NCBI GenBank assembly: GCA_030841085.1
Contig: JAVEDP010000022.1
Coordinates: 372,001 to 436,000, forward strand
DNA length: 64,000 nt
DNA from: Pyrinomonadaceae bacterium
GTDB lineage: Bacteria > Acidobacteriota > Blastocatellia > Pyrinomonadales > Pyrinomonadaceae
Reading direction: 5' to 3'
Shown: positions 1 through 8,484 of the stretch, piece after piece
Layout: every line of letters begins with the position of its first letter
How positions within the stretch are numbered: the first letter of the stretch is position 1
Notes under the pieces: model-generated
What the model was told of the DNA's origin: nothing
What the model saw: the letters and a program-made list of their open reading frames with translations, nothing else
Database searches by the model: none
Translations under genes and position numbers: made by a program

Positions 1-3000
1 TTCCGCTTCGTGCTCAACCGCGCAGAGTCGATCCTCGTCGCGCAGGGCGACAACGAGTTCTGCGAGTGTCTGATCAGAGACACCGCTGCGAAGTTGGCGG
101 TTGAGAGTATCAGTAGCTGTGGATCGCAGAGGGTAGCGATAAATGTCGTCAATGGCCTTTAATAATTCCTGAGATTCGAAGAGCATTCCTTTGACATCTT
201 CCGCATAACGTTTAAGGCGTTCATACGTTTTGAAGCGGGCGCCCGACGGTCGGCCAAGTTGACCGCCAACAGACTTCTCTTCCTCGCTGATTATTTGAAC
301 AGCTTTTTGCACCAGCTCGTGGTGCTTTTCTTGGCGCGATAAGGCTTCTGTACCTGGAGAGCAGGCCGCGGCTTTGAGGATTTCAAACTGAGACTCCGTT
401 ACGCTGTTACCTTCGCGGTCGATCCATGCCAACGCATCGTTACCTTCAGCGGTGCGAAGATAAACCAGAGCGCCTTCCGGCGCACCCTCAGTTGGTTGAT
501 GCTCTTTGGTTGAATAAACCACTGGCGGCATTTCCGGAATAGTCTTTAGCAGTTCTTTATCCGCTTCAGTTGCATTCTTCCAAATCTGATAAGCGTAGGA
601 AGCAAGGTCGACTTCGGTGTCGGCTTCGCCGTCCAGAATGCCGGCATTCTCGTTGTAGAGATCGACAACAGCCTGATCATTATGATCGTCTTCGAAAAAG
701 GCTTCGTCAGTACCGACCACTTCCGCATTCTCGCGCAATCGCTGGCGAACGCGTGAACGTAAATTGATAATGCGGTCCACTCCTTCAGCAGGAAGAAATG
801 AGTAGCAAAGAATGCTTTCGGCTTGTTGGCCGATACGATCGACGCGCCCGGCGCGTTGAATTAACCGGATAATGGCCCATGGCAGATCGTAGTTAACGAC
901 AATGGCACAGTCCTGCAAGTTTTGCCCTTCGCTAAGAATGTCGGTTGCGAGCAGAACACGAAGTTCACTCTCCGGACTAACGGACGCCCGTTTGTCATTG
1001 CTGACCGGGCTGAATCTCCAAGCCAGTGCTGTTGGATTGGCAGAATCGCCGGTGGCCCCCGCTAGTCTTGCCACACCGCGTGCTTTCAGTTGGGCGTCCA
1101 AATACCGCACCGTATCGGCGAATTGGCTGAAGACAAGGAGTTTTTCAGCCGGGTGTTGGTTAGATAATAACTCTATCAGCGCTTGAAGCTTCGCATCGCG
1201 ATTTGAATCCCACTCGCCTGACTTGTGCAAGACTTTGAGTAGCGCTGTAGCGTCTTCATTGAGATGCTTCGCCAACATGTTTGTGAATAGCGCCGAGTTC
1301 AGCCACTTGAAGCGCCGTTTGTATTGGGAGGCGTATTCGCTGTATAGAACCGCAGCTCGCGCACGAAAATCATCATCAGTTCGAAGTCTGAGGGTGAGTG
1401 AAATGGTTCCTTCTTCGCCATTACCCTCCTCATCAAACAATTCGGGACTGCCTATAACAGCTTCGGCGTCTTCGTCGACGAAGCGAACATCGAGCATCTC
1501 AGCACCCTGCGAACCGATTGGCAGCGGTAAACCATTCTCGATGGCATGAAGAAAAACATGATTGCGTAGGATGTGGCGTTCCACTGATTGAATGAAGGCC
1601 TGTCCGCTACTTTCAAGGCGCTTGAAAAGATTAGTGCGGCAGTAGCCGATAAGTCGCTTGCCAGCCCGTGAGAGATCCTGCAACGTCCTGGCTTCGGTTT
1701 GAGTCGGCGGCTGATTAGGAGTTCTATTTTCATAGTTCCCTAAGCCGTAACGAGGAAGTTTTAGTTTGCCGACAATATCGACCACGTCAGGTGCATAGAG
1801 TTTTGCATATTGATCGTTCTGATTGTTGTCCTCGATTTTGAACTTCAACGTCTTGGGAACACGCGAAGGAAAGTAAGAGCGCGAGCCGTCTTCGAACGTA
1901 AGAAACTTGCGTCCGGTTTCAGCGTCAGGCACGGCATAATTATTTTGAATAAAGCTGCGCGTGCGCCGCACGAGGTAAAGGCGCATCAACTCCCGCCAAT
2001 CGTCTGCATAGTTGCTGTGATCAAACGCCGTCAACGAACGGATAGGAGCCTGATGCCGCCGCAGGAATTCAGTCTCACCTAATTCCCTAAGCAAGCGCTC
2101 CGGCCGTATGCCCAGATCCTTGTCCTCCGGTATGAATAGCCGAAGCTGATTTGAAAGGTCGGTGTACGTCTTGTTGTAAGGCGTTGCGGAAAGCAGGATG
2201 CATTTACTCTCGTTTTTCTGAATGTAGTCCTGGATGGCCCGGAAGCGTCTGCCTTCACGGTTACGCAAGTTATGGCTTTCATCGATCAGCACCAGACGAT
2301 AGCGCCTGAGGTCGGCAAGATCGCGCGTTACGCGCGTAATCGAAAGCACCTTGCCGTGAATCCGGTATTGCTCGCGGTAGTCTTCCCACATTGGGACAAG
2401 GTTCTTTGGGCAAATGATCAAAGTCTCCAAACCGTGGTCATCTTCGAAGATGCGCGCAACTGCAGTAGCCATTAGTGTCTTGCCGAGTCCGACGACATCA
2501 CCAATCAAGACGCCGCCACGCTTATTCAAATGGTGTGCAGCAATCTTGACCGCCGCGGTTTGGAACTCGAAGAGCTTGTTTCCAAAGTCGCGAGGAATCT
2601 TGAATTCGTTTAAGCCAACGCGAGCTTCCTGCGAGAGGTGATAGGCCATCTTTACGTAGATGTGATGAGGTGGAATTAGTTCTTCACGGGCCCAGCTCTC
2701 TTGTATGATCTGAACCAATTCTTCCGAGATATCGATACACCACTTGTCGTCCCAGCGGTCTTCGAACCACTTCGCAAGCTTTTCACACGCGTCGTGATCC
2801 ATAACATCTACATTCAGCTCACCCTGTCGCGCAAGGCCCGCAAATGTAAGATTGCTACTGCCGACAAACCCTACAGCCGGATTCACCGGGTCTGGCCGAA
2901 ACAAAAGATAGAGCTTTGCGTGTAGTTGATGTCGCAGGAAAAGTTTGACTACGACTTTCTTGTCCTTGATTTGGTGAGCTAGCCGGCGAAGACCTCTCTC

Positions 3001-3336
3001 GTCTTCGTCGGTGGGAACCCCCAAGGTAAGTTGTTCGCGAAATTTCTCAGCCAGCTTTTTGCGGAGTCGAATAACCGTTTGATTGTCTGGATCCGTTTCG
3101 TGATGAATAACGCTTAGCGCCGCTCGCAACTCTTCGTCTGGCGAGCTTTGCATACCAACAAGCAATCGGCAGCATTTACCTTCGCCTCCCGGCCAGCGTT
3201 CGACGAAGGAATCGATTTGCTTCCAGCCGCGAAGATTGAAGTAGCCAACGCAGAAATCCGCGCGGTCCGCCACTTCGAGCGTTTCACGCAGCGCCGGGAG
3301 AAGCTGCTTGTCGATGTTGTCGAAGATACGGGGCAT
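1..3336 (-). CDS. PLD-like nuclease domain plus SNF2-family helicase (3' end outside window)
   Basis: The reading frame stays open from the ATG at 3336 to base 1, giving 1112 residues with the C-terminus beyond the window; a TGA lies directly before this ATG in frame, so it is the first possible ATG. The N-terminal ~190 residues look like a phospholipase-D-type domain: HAKLYLL followed by GSSNLTFAG. Then comes a SNF2/superfamily-2 ATPase core with Walker A GLGKT near residue 285, DESH box near 350, SAT motif near 380 and motif VI QRAGRVDRIGQ near 829. Proteins of this architecture act on DNA using ATP and are common in phage-defence and other accessory loci. No methylase or other DISARM-type partner is visible on the side that is seen, so a defence role is only inferred. 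The upstream spacer is made of repeats. Confidence 0.85.
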   Translation of the reverse strand, partial: MPRIFDNIDKQLLPALRETLEVADRADFCVGYFNLRGWKQIDSFVERWPGGEGKCCRLLVGMQSSPDEELRAALSVIHHETDPDNQTVIRLRKKLAEKFREQLTLGVPTDEDERGLRRLAHQIKDKKVVVKLFLRHQLHAKLYLLFRPDPVNPAVGFVGSSNLTFAGLARQGELNVDVMDHDACEKLAKWFEDRWDDKWCIDISEELVQIIQESWAREELIPPHHIYVKMAYHLSQEARVGLNEFKIPRDFGNKLFEFQTAAVKIAAHHLNKRGGVLIGDVVGLGKTLMATAVARIFEDDHGLETLIICPKNLVPMWEDYREQYRIHGKVLSITRVTRDLADLRRYRLVLIDESHNLRNREGRRFRAIQDYIQKNESKCILLSATPYNKTYTDLSNQLRLFIPEDKDLGIRPERLLRELGETEFLRRHQAPIRSLTAFDHSNYADDWRELMRLYLVRRTRSFIQNNYAVPDAETGRKFLTFEDGSRSYFPSRVPKTLKFKIEDNNQNDQYAKLYAPDVVDIVGKLKLPRYGLGNYENRTPNQPPTQTEARTLQDLSRAGKRLIGYCRTNLFKRLESSGQAFIQSVERHILRNHVFLHAIENGLPLPIGSQGAEMLDVRFVDEDAEAVIGSPELFDEEGNGEEGTISLTLRLRTDDDFRARAAVLYSEYASQYKRRFKWLNSALFTNMLAKHLNEDATALLKVLHKSGEWDSNRDAKLQALIELLSNQHPAEKLLVFSQFADTVRYLDAQLKARGVARLAGATGDSANPTALAWRFSPVSNDKRASVSPESELRVLLATDILSEGQNLQDCAIVVNYDLPWAIIRLIQRAGRVDRIGQQAESILCYSFLPAEGVDRIINLRSRVRQRLRENAEVVGTDEAFFEDDHNDQAVVDLYNENAGILDGEADTEVDLASYAYQIWKNATEADKELLKTIPEMPPVVYSTKEHQPTEGAPEGALVYLRTAEGNDALAWIDREGNSVTESQFEILKAAACSPGTEALSRQEKHHELVQKAVQIISEEEKSVGGQLGRPSGARFKTYERLKRYAEDVKGMLFESQELLKAIDDIYRYPLRSTATDTLNRQLRSGVSDQTLAELVVALRDEDRLCAVEHEAE

Positions 3337-3483
3337 TCAAGTGAGAACAGTGATAGCCAAATAGAAGAACGGGATTCGCGCTTATGATACATGCTGACCA
3401 TTGCAGTCGCCAAAATTGCCGCAGGGTAGGTGAACAGACGATGGGTAATAGAAGTCCGCGGCGAATCGAGCTCGGCTCCCAAA

Positions 3484-3600
3484 AGCCGTGAATTGTGAAT
3501 CGTAAATCGTGAATAGAAAAGCAAATAGCAAACAGTAAACAGCAAACAGCCAGGAGCGGTTAATCGTAAATCGTGAATCGTAAATGGCAGAAGTCAGAGG
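3484..3600. repeat. degenerate tandem repeat: GTGAATCGTAAATC and AGTAAACAGCAAACAG units
   Basis: The spacer between the helicase and the CPBP-like gene holds repeated near-copies of GTGAATCGTAAATC and of AGTAAACAGCAAACAG. The same two unit types recur at about 5187-5270, 5560-5585, 7684-7850, 9140-9160 and 61358-61400. They are noncoding, although short reading frames run across them. The 3' edge (3588-3612) has a short stretch resembling a tRNA T-arm, but the stem does not pair properly. Confidence 0.7.
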
Positions 3601-3622
3601 TTCGAAGCCAGTGCAATGCACT

Positions 3623-4351
3623 TTATCGGGCGGTTGAGATTAGGCCTCCGTAGATAATGTGCCAGACCAGATAGAACGAAAGGCGCATGATAAACGCCGC
3701 GAGGAAGCCATACTTTCTAAAGAGCCAGCCGGTAAGCACGTTCGCCAGGAAGAGCGGCTCGATGGCCCACTTGATGAAGACGAAGAAAACGGCAACACCG
3801 GAAACGCCGTTCAGTTGTTCTCTCATATGAGGAAGCGGTTCATACAGCGCTGCAATAATAGCGGCCAGCCAAAACACTTTCGTTTGCCATCTGCCTCTTA
3901 GAATCAAGTTAGAGAAAAGCCAGACCAGCAGCGGGATCGTAAACAAGCGCAACATTATTTCCAGAAGCAAAGCGCCATAGGTATAGAAGGGAATGGAAAG
4001 CGGCAGCTTGAGATGAACTGGTGAGGGATTTCGTAAATCAATGATTATCGTGACCAGACCGTACACGATTCCAATGGCAGCGGGAATCAGGAACCTCTGG
4101 CGATTCGAAACATTGCTGTCCCAAATTTCAGGAAAGCCCGTTCTGCGCGAAAGGAGGAGGCCGATAAACCCCATCACTGCAATTGCAAGGATCGTGGTCC
4201 AGGAAAAAGCGCCCTCTTGATCTGCGCCCGGGAAGACGGTGGGGAAGAGTAGGAAGACGACCTTCACGGCAACCATGAACGCAATTAGTCCGAGATAGAT
4301 CTTCGTTGAGATTGCTGAGTCTCTGGTGGTTCTGCACGGAGCATTGCTCAT
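3623..4351 (-). CDS. CPBP-like (CAAX protease-related) membrane protein, active site degenerate
   Basis: A 242-residue protein with about seven hydrophobic segments. Its layout resembles the CPBP/Abi intramembrane protease family: a glutamate-containing helix EIMLR (E131, R135), a later FWLAAIIAAL segment and a C-terminal YLVWHIIYGG helix with H231. The family normally has a paired EE in motif 1 and a histidine-asparagine pattern in the last motif; here only one glutamate is seen and the asparagine is absent, so it may be inactive or only distantly related. The start at 4351 has an AGGA about 10 bases upstream. It stands alone between repeat-filled spacers. Confidence 0.55.
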   Translation of the reverse strand: MSNAPCRTTRDSAISTKIYLGLIAFMVAVKVVFLLFPTVFPGADQEGAFSWTTILAIAVMGFIGLLLSRRTGFPEIWDSNVSNRQRFLIPAAIGIVYGLVTIIIDLRNPSPVHLKLPLSIPFYTYGALLLEIMLRLFTIPLLVWLFSNLILRGRWQTKVFWLAAIIAALYEPLPHMREQLNGVSGVAVFFVFIKWAIEPLFLANVLTGWLFRKYGFLAAFIMRLSFYLVWHIIYGGLISTAR

Positions 4352-4416
4352 AGATCATTTGTCCTGTCTATGGGTACGCGGTTGGGTGAAGTAAGTTCGT
4401 TATTGTTCTTTAGGAG

Positions 4417-4885
4417 AGACTATCCGCAGAGTACGCAGATTACGCAGAACGGAAAGCACTAGGCAGAAGGCAGTAGGCAGTAGGCAGAAGGCAGAAAGTA
4501 GAAGGCAGACGGCAGACGGCAGAAAGCAGAATGCAGAAGGAGCGGCTCTGCCGCTTTCCTTGCGGTAAGCCTATGGCTTACCGATCAGCGGGACTTTTAT
4601 TTGAGGCTGCGCCTCCGACTTTGCTGTTGCATGATTAGGATCTTCGCGGGAGGTAGCGGCTTCCCAGAATCGAAAGCGGCGTCTAGCCGCCGCAGTCCAA
4701 AAAAAGCAGAAGGCAGTAGGCAGAAGGCGGAAGGCAGTAGGCAGAAGGCAGAAGGCAGTAGCAGAAAACAGAAAACAGAAAACAGAAAGCAGAAAGCAGA
4801 AAACAGAAAGCAGCGGCTCGCCTTGCTGCGTTTGCTGCTGCTTTCTGCCGACTGCCTTCTGCTTCTGCCGTCTGCCTACTGTCTT
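4417..4885. repeat. composite repeat block: 7-base GCAGAAG/GCAGTAG tandem units with inverted arm
   Basis: This spacer of more than 500 bases holds no credible gene. It begins with a TATCCGCAGAGTACGCAG-type unit, then degenerate 7-base tandem units GCAGAAG/GCAGTAG (about 4461-4545 and 4696-4811). At 4840-4885 the same units appear inverted (CTTCTGC, CTACTGC), so the block can fold on itself. Between the arms are small perfect hairpins such as GTAAGCC-TAT-GGCTTAC and GAGGC-TGC-GCCTC. An open frame across it is an artefact of the 7-base period. Confidence 0.75.
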
Positions 4886-5104
4886 TCAGAACTTGTCGCT
4901 CTTGTTGTCCGGATCGAGAGCTGAACGGTCTGGAGCGTTGACACCGTGTTGATTGTAATAGCCGCCCGGCGCGAACTGACCCGACTCGCCAACGTCGAGT
5001 GAGCGTTCGTCGTTTCTCACTTCATCCTTTGCAGATGCTGCGGCTGGTTCCCAATTCTTTTCTTCTATTCTTTCCCTGTCACTTTTGGAATCGCGATTGT
5101 CCAT
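4886..5104 (-). CDS. small hydrophilic protein of unknown function
   Basis: A 72-residue, strongly charged and mainly acidic protein with no signal peptide or membrane segment. I do not recognise a family. It is supported as a real gene by a strong ribosome-binding site, GGGGAGG, nine bases before the ATG at 5104, while its surroundings are repeats lacking such signals. The sequence is rich in Asp, Glu, Ser, Lys and Arg and contains a QFAPGGYYNQHG segment, suggesting a disordered or stress-associated small protein; that is only inference. The stop lies immediately at the edge of the upstream repeat block. Confidence 0.55.
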   Translation of the reverse strand: MDNRDSKSDRERIEEKNWEPAAASAKDEVRNDERSLDVGESGQFAPGGYYNQHGVNAPDRSALDPDNKSDKF

Positions 5105-5186
5105 GATGATGACCTCCCCATTATTGGCAAATGCTGACTGCGATGTTTAAGCAATCAAGATGCCAAATCGGAGGAAAGGTAAATCG

Positions 5187-5590
5187 TGAATCTAAGTCGT
5201 GAATCGTGAAGTGCAGCGTAGGGAAGCGCGACACTGGTGTCTGGAAAAAACAAAAAACAGTAAACAGCAAGAGTATCCGCAGATTACCCGATTACGCAGA
5301 GGCAGAAGGCATCGGCACACACAATGGGCAGACCGCTTCGCTCGGTCCTTTAAGGCTATACTTCAGGCAAAGGCACAGCCTTTAAAATTAGGAGGCTGAC
5401 GGAAAGGCAAAGCCTTTCCGCACGGGATGCGGCGGAGCCGCCGCGGCTCTAGCATTCTGTGTTCTGCCTAAAGTTAGTGCCTTATGCATGTTGTTTTTAA
5501 TGCTTTCTGCTTTCTGCTTTCTGCGTAATCGGCGGATACTCTTGCTCTTCACTCTTTGCTGTCTACTGTTTGCTGTTGACCGATTGCAGC
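5187..5590. repeat. composite inverted-repeat block
   Basis: The left arm (about 5244-5320) carries AACAGTAAACAGCAAGAG, TATCCGCAGATTACCCG and GCAGAAGGC units in that order. The right arm (about 5495-5585) carries the same units in reverse order and orientation (TTTCTGC, GTAATCGGCGGATACTC, TTGCTGT, CTGTTTGCTG). Between them are small palindromes, for example AAAGGC-AAA-GCCTTT and GGCGGAGCCGCC. The right arm overlaps the last ~12 codons of the downstream kinase gene, so the repeat encodes its C-terminal tail. Confidence 0.7.
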
Positions 5591-7684
5591 CGCGGTCGAC
5601 CGTGGCGTGTTGACTGAAAGTCGTGTGCGCATGCGTTGTTGCCAATTCGTTAGCCGGCTATCGACTTCTTCAATTTGCGAAAGTGCAGAGCTCAAAGTTT
5701 CGCCGCCCAGTTGCCGCATCTTCAAGTAGAGCAAAGCCGAAACGATCGCGACGAGCGGCACGACCACGATGTTCACCAGGCTGGCAAGCTGCTTATAAAT
5801 TTCCTGCGTGTGGAAGCCCTGAGTGGGCGCGGCAGCCTGCTTTGCGCCGATGTGTATGTTGCCAATCAGCAAGCTGACGGAAATCGGAATTAGAAACTGC
5901 AAAAACCAGACAATGATCATGGTGCGCCACGATCTCGACGCCAGTTGATAAGATCGCTGTCGCGCCGCTTTCTTCTCCAGGCCTTCCACTAATACCACCG
6001 GCGCATAAAACGCATAACGCAATTGCATGACGACGCCGGGAATAACCAGCAGCACAGTGCCGATAATGATGCGCAGCGTCACACCCAAACTAGTTTTCAA
6101 AAACGGTTTCCAACGTTTCTTCAAAACACCAAACGCTGTTCGTAGTTCAACCGGCCGCAGCGGCGCCGCCTGTAACTGAGTAACAATGACTGCGGTCATG
6201 CCCGCGATCGCTGAAGCGGCGACGAAGTAACCGGCGATATGCACTAAGGCGACAAGCGCCAGAGATACGACCAGGCAAACTTTAGCGAACGTTATGCCTT
6301 TGGGTTGGGCATCGAGCGCCAATTGCAGGATGATCATCACGACGGTCGTAATGATGACCGGCGAGTGGGCCAGGAACGACATCTTTAGAAACTTGGGAAA
6401 GTATTCGCTGTAGAGTGCGAACGCGCGGCGATAGAGCGCGCTGATACCGTCGGCCTGCGCGCGTAATGCCGAAGCGAAGGCGGCCGCAGTTTGCGGGCGC
6501 GCGGCGGGATCTTTGGCGAGCGCCGCTGCGACGGTTTGCGCAACGCGTTTAGGAACTTTTTTCGCGCGGTCGCGCAAAGGCGGCGGCGCCATCTCGCGAT
6601 GGCCGCGCATCACCGCGTCGGTGGGTCCCGCGAAGGGTGGTTCACCAGCGAGCATTTGATAAGCGATCACGCCCAGACTGTAAATGTCCGAACGCGCGTC
6701 GAGCGTCTTTCCGCGGCACTGCTCGGGCGACATGTAAATCGGCGTACCCATGATCGCACCGACCTGAGTCAATTGAGTCGCACGCGTTACGTTACCGCCC
6801 GCGGTGGTTGGTTGGCCCGCGCTGGTTTGACGTCCTTCACCGTTGAATATTTGTGTCCGGTCGTCGTCTACCATGCCAGTCGCATTGCTCGCACGGTGAT
6901 CTGGACCGGCGCTTTGGATCGTTGGAGATAAAATAGCTGTGCTCGCTGACTCGAGGTCAGTGGCGGTGGCGGATGACCCGAACATGCGCGTGTCGTCGTT
7001 ATTGCTCGCTGGAGAGGAGGTGGCGGCTGCTGATCTCGCTTGCGTTAGGTCAGGATTCTCAGAAGCGAACACCAGCGTGTCAATTTCCAAGTCTTCAGTT
7101 GCCGCCGGTGCAGTTACGGCCATGATTTTGCCGCTTAAGTTTTTTGCGGGCGCAGGTGAGTTATCAACTTCGGCAAGTTTGGCAATCCCAAAATCGAGCA
7201 CCTTGACGCGATAGCCACCGAGCCGATTTGGTTCCAGCCAAATGTTTTCCGGTTTTAGATCGCGATGCACGATGCCTTGTTGATGCGCTTCGTGCACAGC
7301 CGAGCTGACCTGCTCGAGAATGTCCACGACCCATTCCAACGGCAGTCGCGTTTCTTCTTTCAAGACGTCGCCGAGTGTGCAGCCGTCGAGGTATTCCATC
7401 ACCAGGTACGCAACGTTTTCACCGCGCACGCGCGCGAATCCGAAATCGGTGACATCAACGACGTTCGGATGACGCAGGCGACCGGCGGCGCGCGCTTCGC
7501 GTTTGAAGCGCTGCACAAACTCTTCATTGCGCATGAACTGAGGTGTGATTAGTTTGAGCGCGACATAGCGCTCGGTGCCGAGATGCACGGCGAGGTAGAC
7601 AGCGCCCATGCCGCCCTGGCCCAGCAGCCGTTCCAGACGGTACTTCTCATCAAGCACCTTCCCGCAATATTCATCGGATGACAT
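5549..7684 (-). CDS. Ser/Thr protein kinase with large activation-segment insertion and C-terminal membrane domain
   Basis: A 711-residue Hanks-type (PknB-like) kinase. The start at 7684 (MSSDEYCGK) is preferred over frames reaching into the upstream repeat. Seen: glycine loop GQGGMGAVY (22-30), lysine in VALKLI (K44), catalytic HRDLKPEN (140-147), DFG (164-166), GTPIYMSPEQ (313-322) and SDIYSLGV. Between DFG and the SPE motif lie about 150 residues rather than the usual 25-30; residues ~171-308 are low-complexity, rich in Ala, Ser, Thr and Asp. After the kinase (~430) come about six hydrophobic segments resembling a glycerophosphodiesterase-type membrane domain, ending in a cytoplasmic tail partly encoded by a repeat. 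It probably phosphorylates proteins at the inner membrane; substrates are unknown. Confidence 0.9.
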   Translation of the reverse strand: MSSDEYCGKVLDEKYRLERLLGQGGMGAVYLAVHLGTERYVALKLITPQFMRNEEFVQRFKREARAAGRLRHPNVVDVTDFGFARVRGENVAYLVMEYLDGCTLGDVLKEETRLPLEWVVDILEQVSSAVHEAHQQGIVHRDLKPENIWLEPNRLGGYRVKVLDFGIAKLAEVDNSPAPAKNLSGKIMAVTAPAATEDLEIDTLVFASENPDLTQARSAAATSSPASNNDDTRMFGSSATATDLESASTAILSPTIQSAGPDHRASNATGMVDDDRTQIFNGEGRQTSAGQPTTAGGNVTRATQLTQVGAIMGTPIYMSPEQCRGKTLDARSDIYSLGVIAYQMLAGEPPFAGPTDAVMRGHREMAPPPLRDRAKKVPKRVAQTVAAALAKDPAARPQTAAAFASALRAQADGISALYRRAFALYSEYFPKFLKMSFLAHSPVIITTVVMIILQLALDAQPKGITFAKVCLVVSLALVALVHIAGYFVAASAIAGMTAVIVTQLQAAPLRPVELRTAFGVLKKRWKPFLKTSLGVTLRIIIGTVLLVIPGVVMQLRYAFYAPVVLVEGLEKKAARQRSYQLASRSWRTMIIVWFLQFLIPISVSLLIGNIHIGAKQAAAPTQGFHTQEIYKQLASLVNIVVVPLVAIVSALLYLKMRQLGGETLSSALSQIEEVDSRLTNWQQRMRTRLSVNTPRSTAAAIGQQQTVDSKE

Positions 7685-7685
7685 C

Positions 7686-7850
7686 GTGTCGTGAATCGTA
7701 AACTGTGAACAGCGAACAGTAAACAGCAAACAGTGAACCGTAAACCGTGGACGGTGAATTGTGAATCGTGACTTCCAGTGAACTGTTACGGCTCACAGTT
7801 AGGGATGTTTCACTGTTTGCGGTTCACGGTTCACTGTTCACTGCTTTCAG
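7686..7850. repeat. tandem GTGAATCGTAAAC / AACAGTAAACAGC repeat
   Basis: The start-side spacer of the kinase consists of repeated units GTGAATCGTAAACTGTGAAC and AACAGTAAACAGC, followed by the inverted form (TTCACTGTTTGCGGTTCACGG). The same family appears at 3484-3600, 5187-5270 and 61358-61400. No gene is present. Confidence 0.7.
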
Positions 7851-8425
7851 CACATTTGCCAGGCTTTGATTGCATGAACGGGAGTAATCAGCATGAGGAT
7901 TTCGAGCAGCAGGCTATCGTGAATCCAGAAAATCAGAATCAATTCACAAGCGACAAACAAAATAAGCGAACGTCGCAGGCCGAGCCGTTGCGCGATCAAA
8001 AATCCAGCAATACAGCAGAGGATGTCGCCGAATGAATTGACGACCGTATCACCGTTGTAGCCCAACGCAGCGGTGGCGGTGCGATAGCGTTCGATAATGA
8101 AATTTGTATTCTCAAAAACTTCCCATGCTGCTTCGATGGCAGTTGCGAGCAGCAACTGGGTTGTCAGTTGCCACTTTGGCGCCAACCAGTAAATCAACCA
8201 AAAAAACAAAACCCCATGCAGCAAATGTGTGAAGCTGTAAGGATCGAGAAAGTGCTGGGAATTGTTGGCGCTGCAAACCCCGCCGGACCATAGGAGCAAC
8301 TTTCCGCAAGCGCAGAGCCACAAACGGCCTTCGGTGTGCAGTAATAAAGCCGTCGCTGGGAAAATTGCGGCGAAGGCAATCCACAGACAGAAATTGTTTT
8401 TGTTTGCAGGCAACAATAGTGGCAT
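7847..8425 (-). CDS. UPF0314/DUF2585 family membrane protein
   Basis: A 192-residue integral membrane protein with four to five hydrophobic segments. The pattern THLLHG, then IEAAWEVFENTNFIIERYR and GYNGDTVVNSFGD is that of the DUF2585 (UPF0314) family, whose function is unknown. The conserved polar residues, such as the Glu and Asn in WEVFENT and the Asp in GDTVVNS, sit within or next to the membrane, as for an enzyme or transporter core, but no activity is established. The ATG at 8425 lies inside a palindromic repeat (8421-8473), so the first few residues are repeat-derived; a slightly later start cannot be excluded. Confidence 0.75.
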   Translation of the reverse strand: MPLLLPANKNNFCLWIAFAAIFPATALLLHTEGRLWLCACGKLLLWSGGVCSANNSQHFLDPYSFTHLLHGVLFFWLIYWLAPKWQLTTQLLLATAIEAAWEVFENTNFIIERYRTATAALGYNGDTVVNSFGDILCCIAGFLIAQRLGLRRSLILFVACELILIFWIHDSLLLEILMLITPVHAIKAWQMC

Positions 8426-8473
8426 AGACTTTAGTCTGTGACGCCTTAGCCGACACAGACTAAAGTCCGTGCC
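8421..8473. repeat. short inverted repeat, 14-base arms
   Basis: GACTTTAGTCTGTG at 8427-8440 faces CACAGACTAAAGTC at 8454-8467, with outer GGCA/TGCC matches. The loop is 13 bases. It lies between two minus-strand genes and includes the start codon of the UPF0314 gene. Confidence 0.8.
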
Positions 8474-8484
8474 ACATCGATGCG

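Noticed and set aside
3588-3612. tRNA T-arm-like sequence AGAGGTTCGAAGCCAGT
   Set aside because: The stem has at least two mismatches and no acceptor, D or anticodon arm is found upstream, which is repeat sequence instead.
4461-4811. possible CRISPR array
   Set aside because: Units are contiguous and about 7 bases long with no unique spacers; no cas genes are present.
4601-4924. open plus-strand frame through the 7-base repeats
   Set aside because: The protein would be made only of repeat-encoded residues such as QKAEGSR; no domain or ribosome-binding site.
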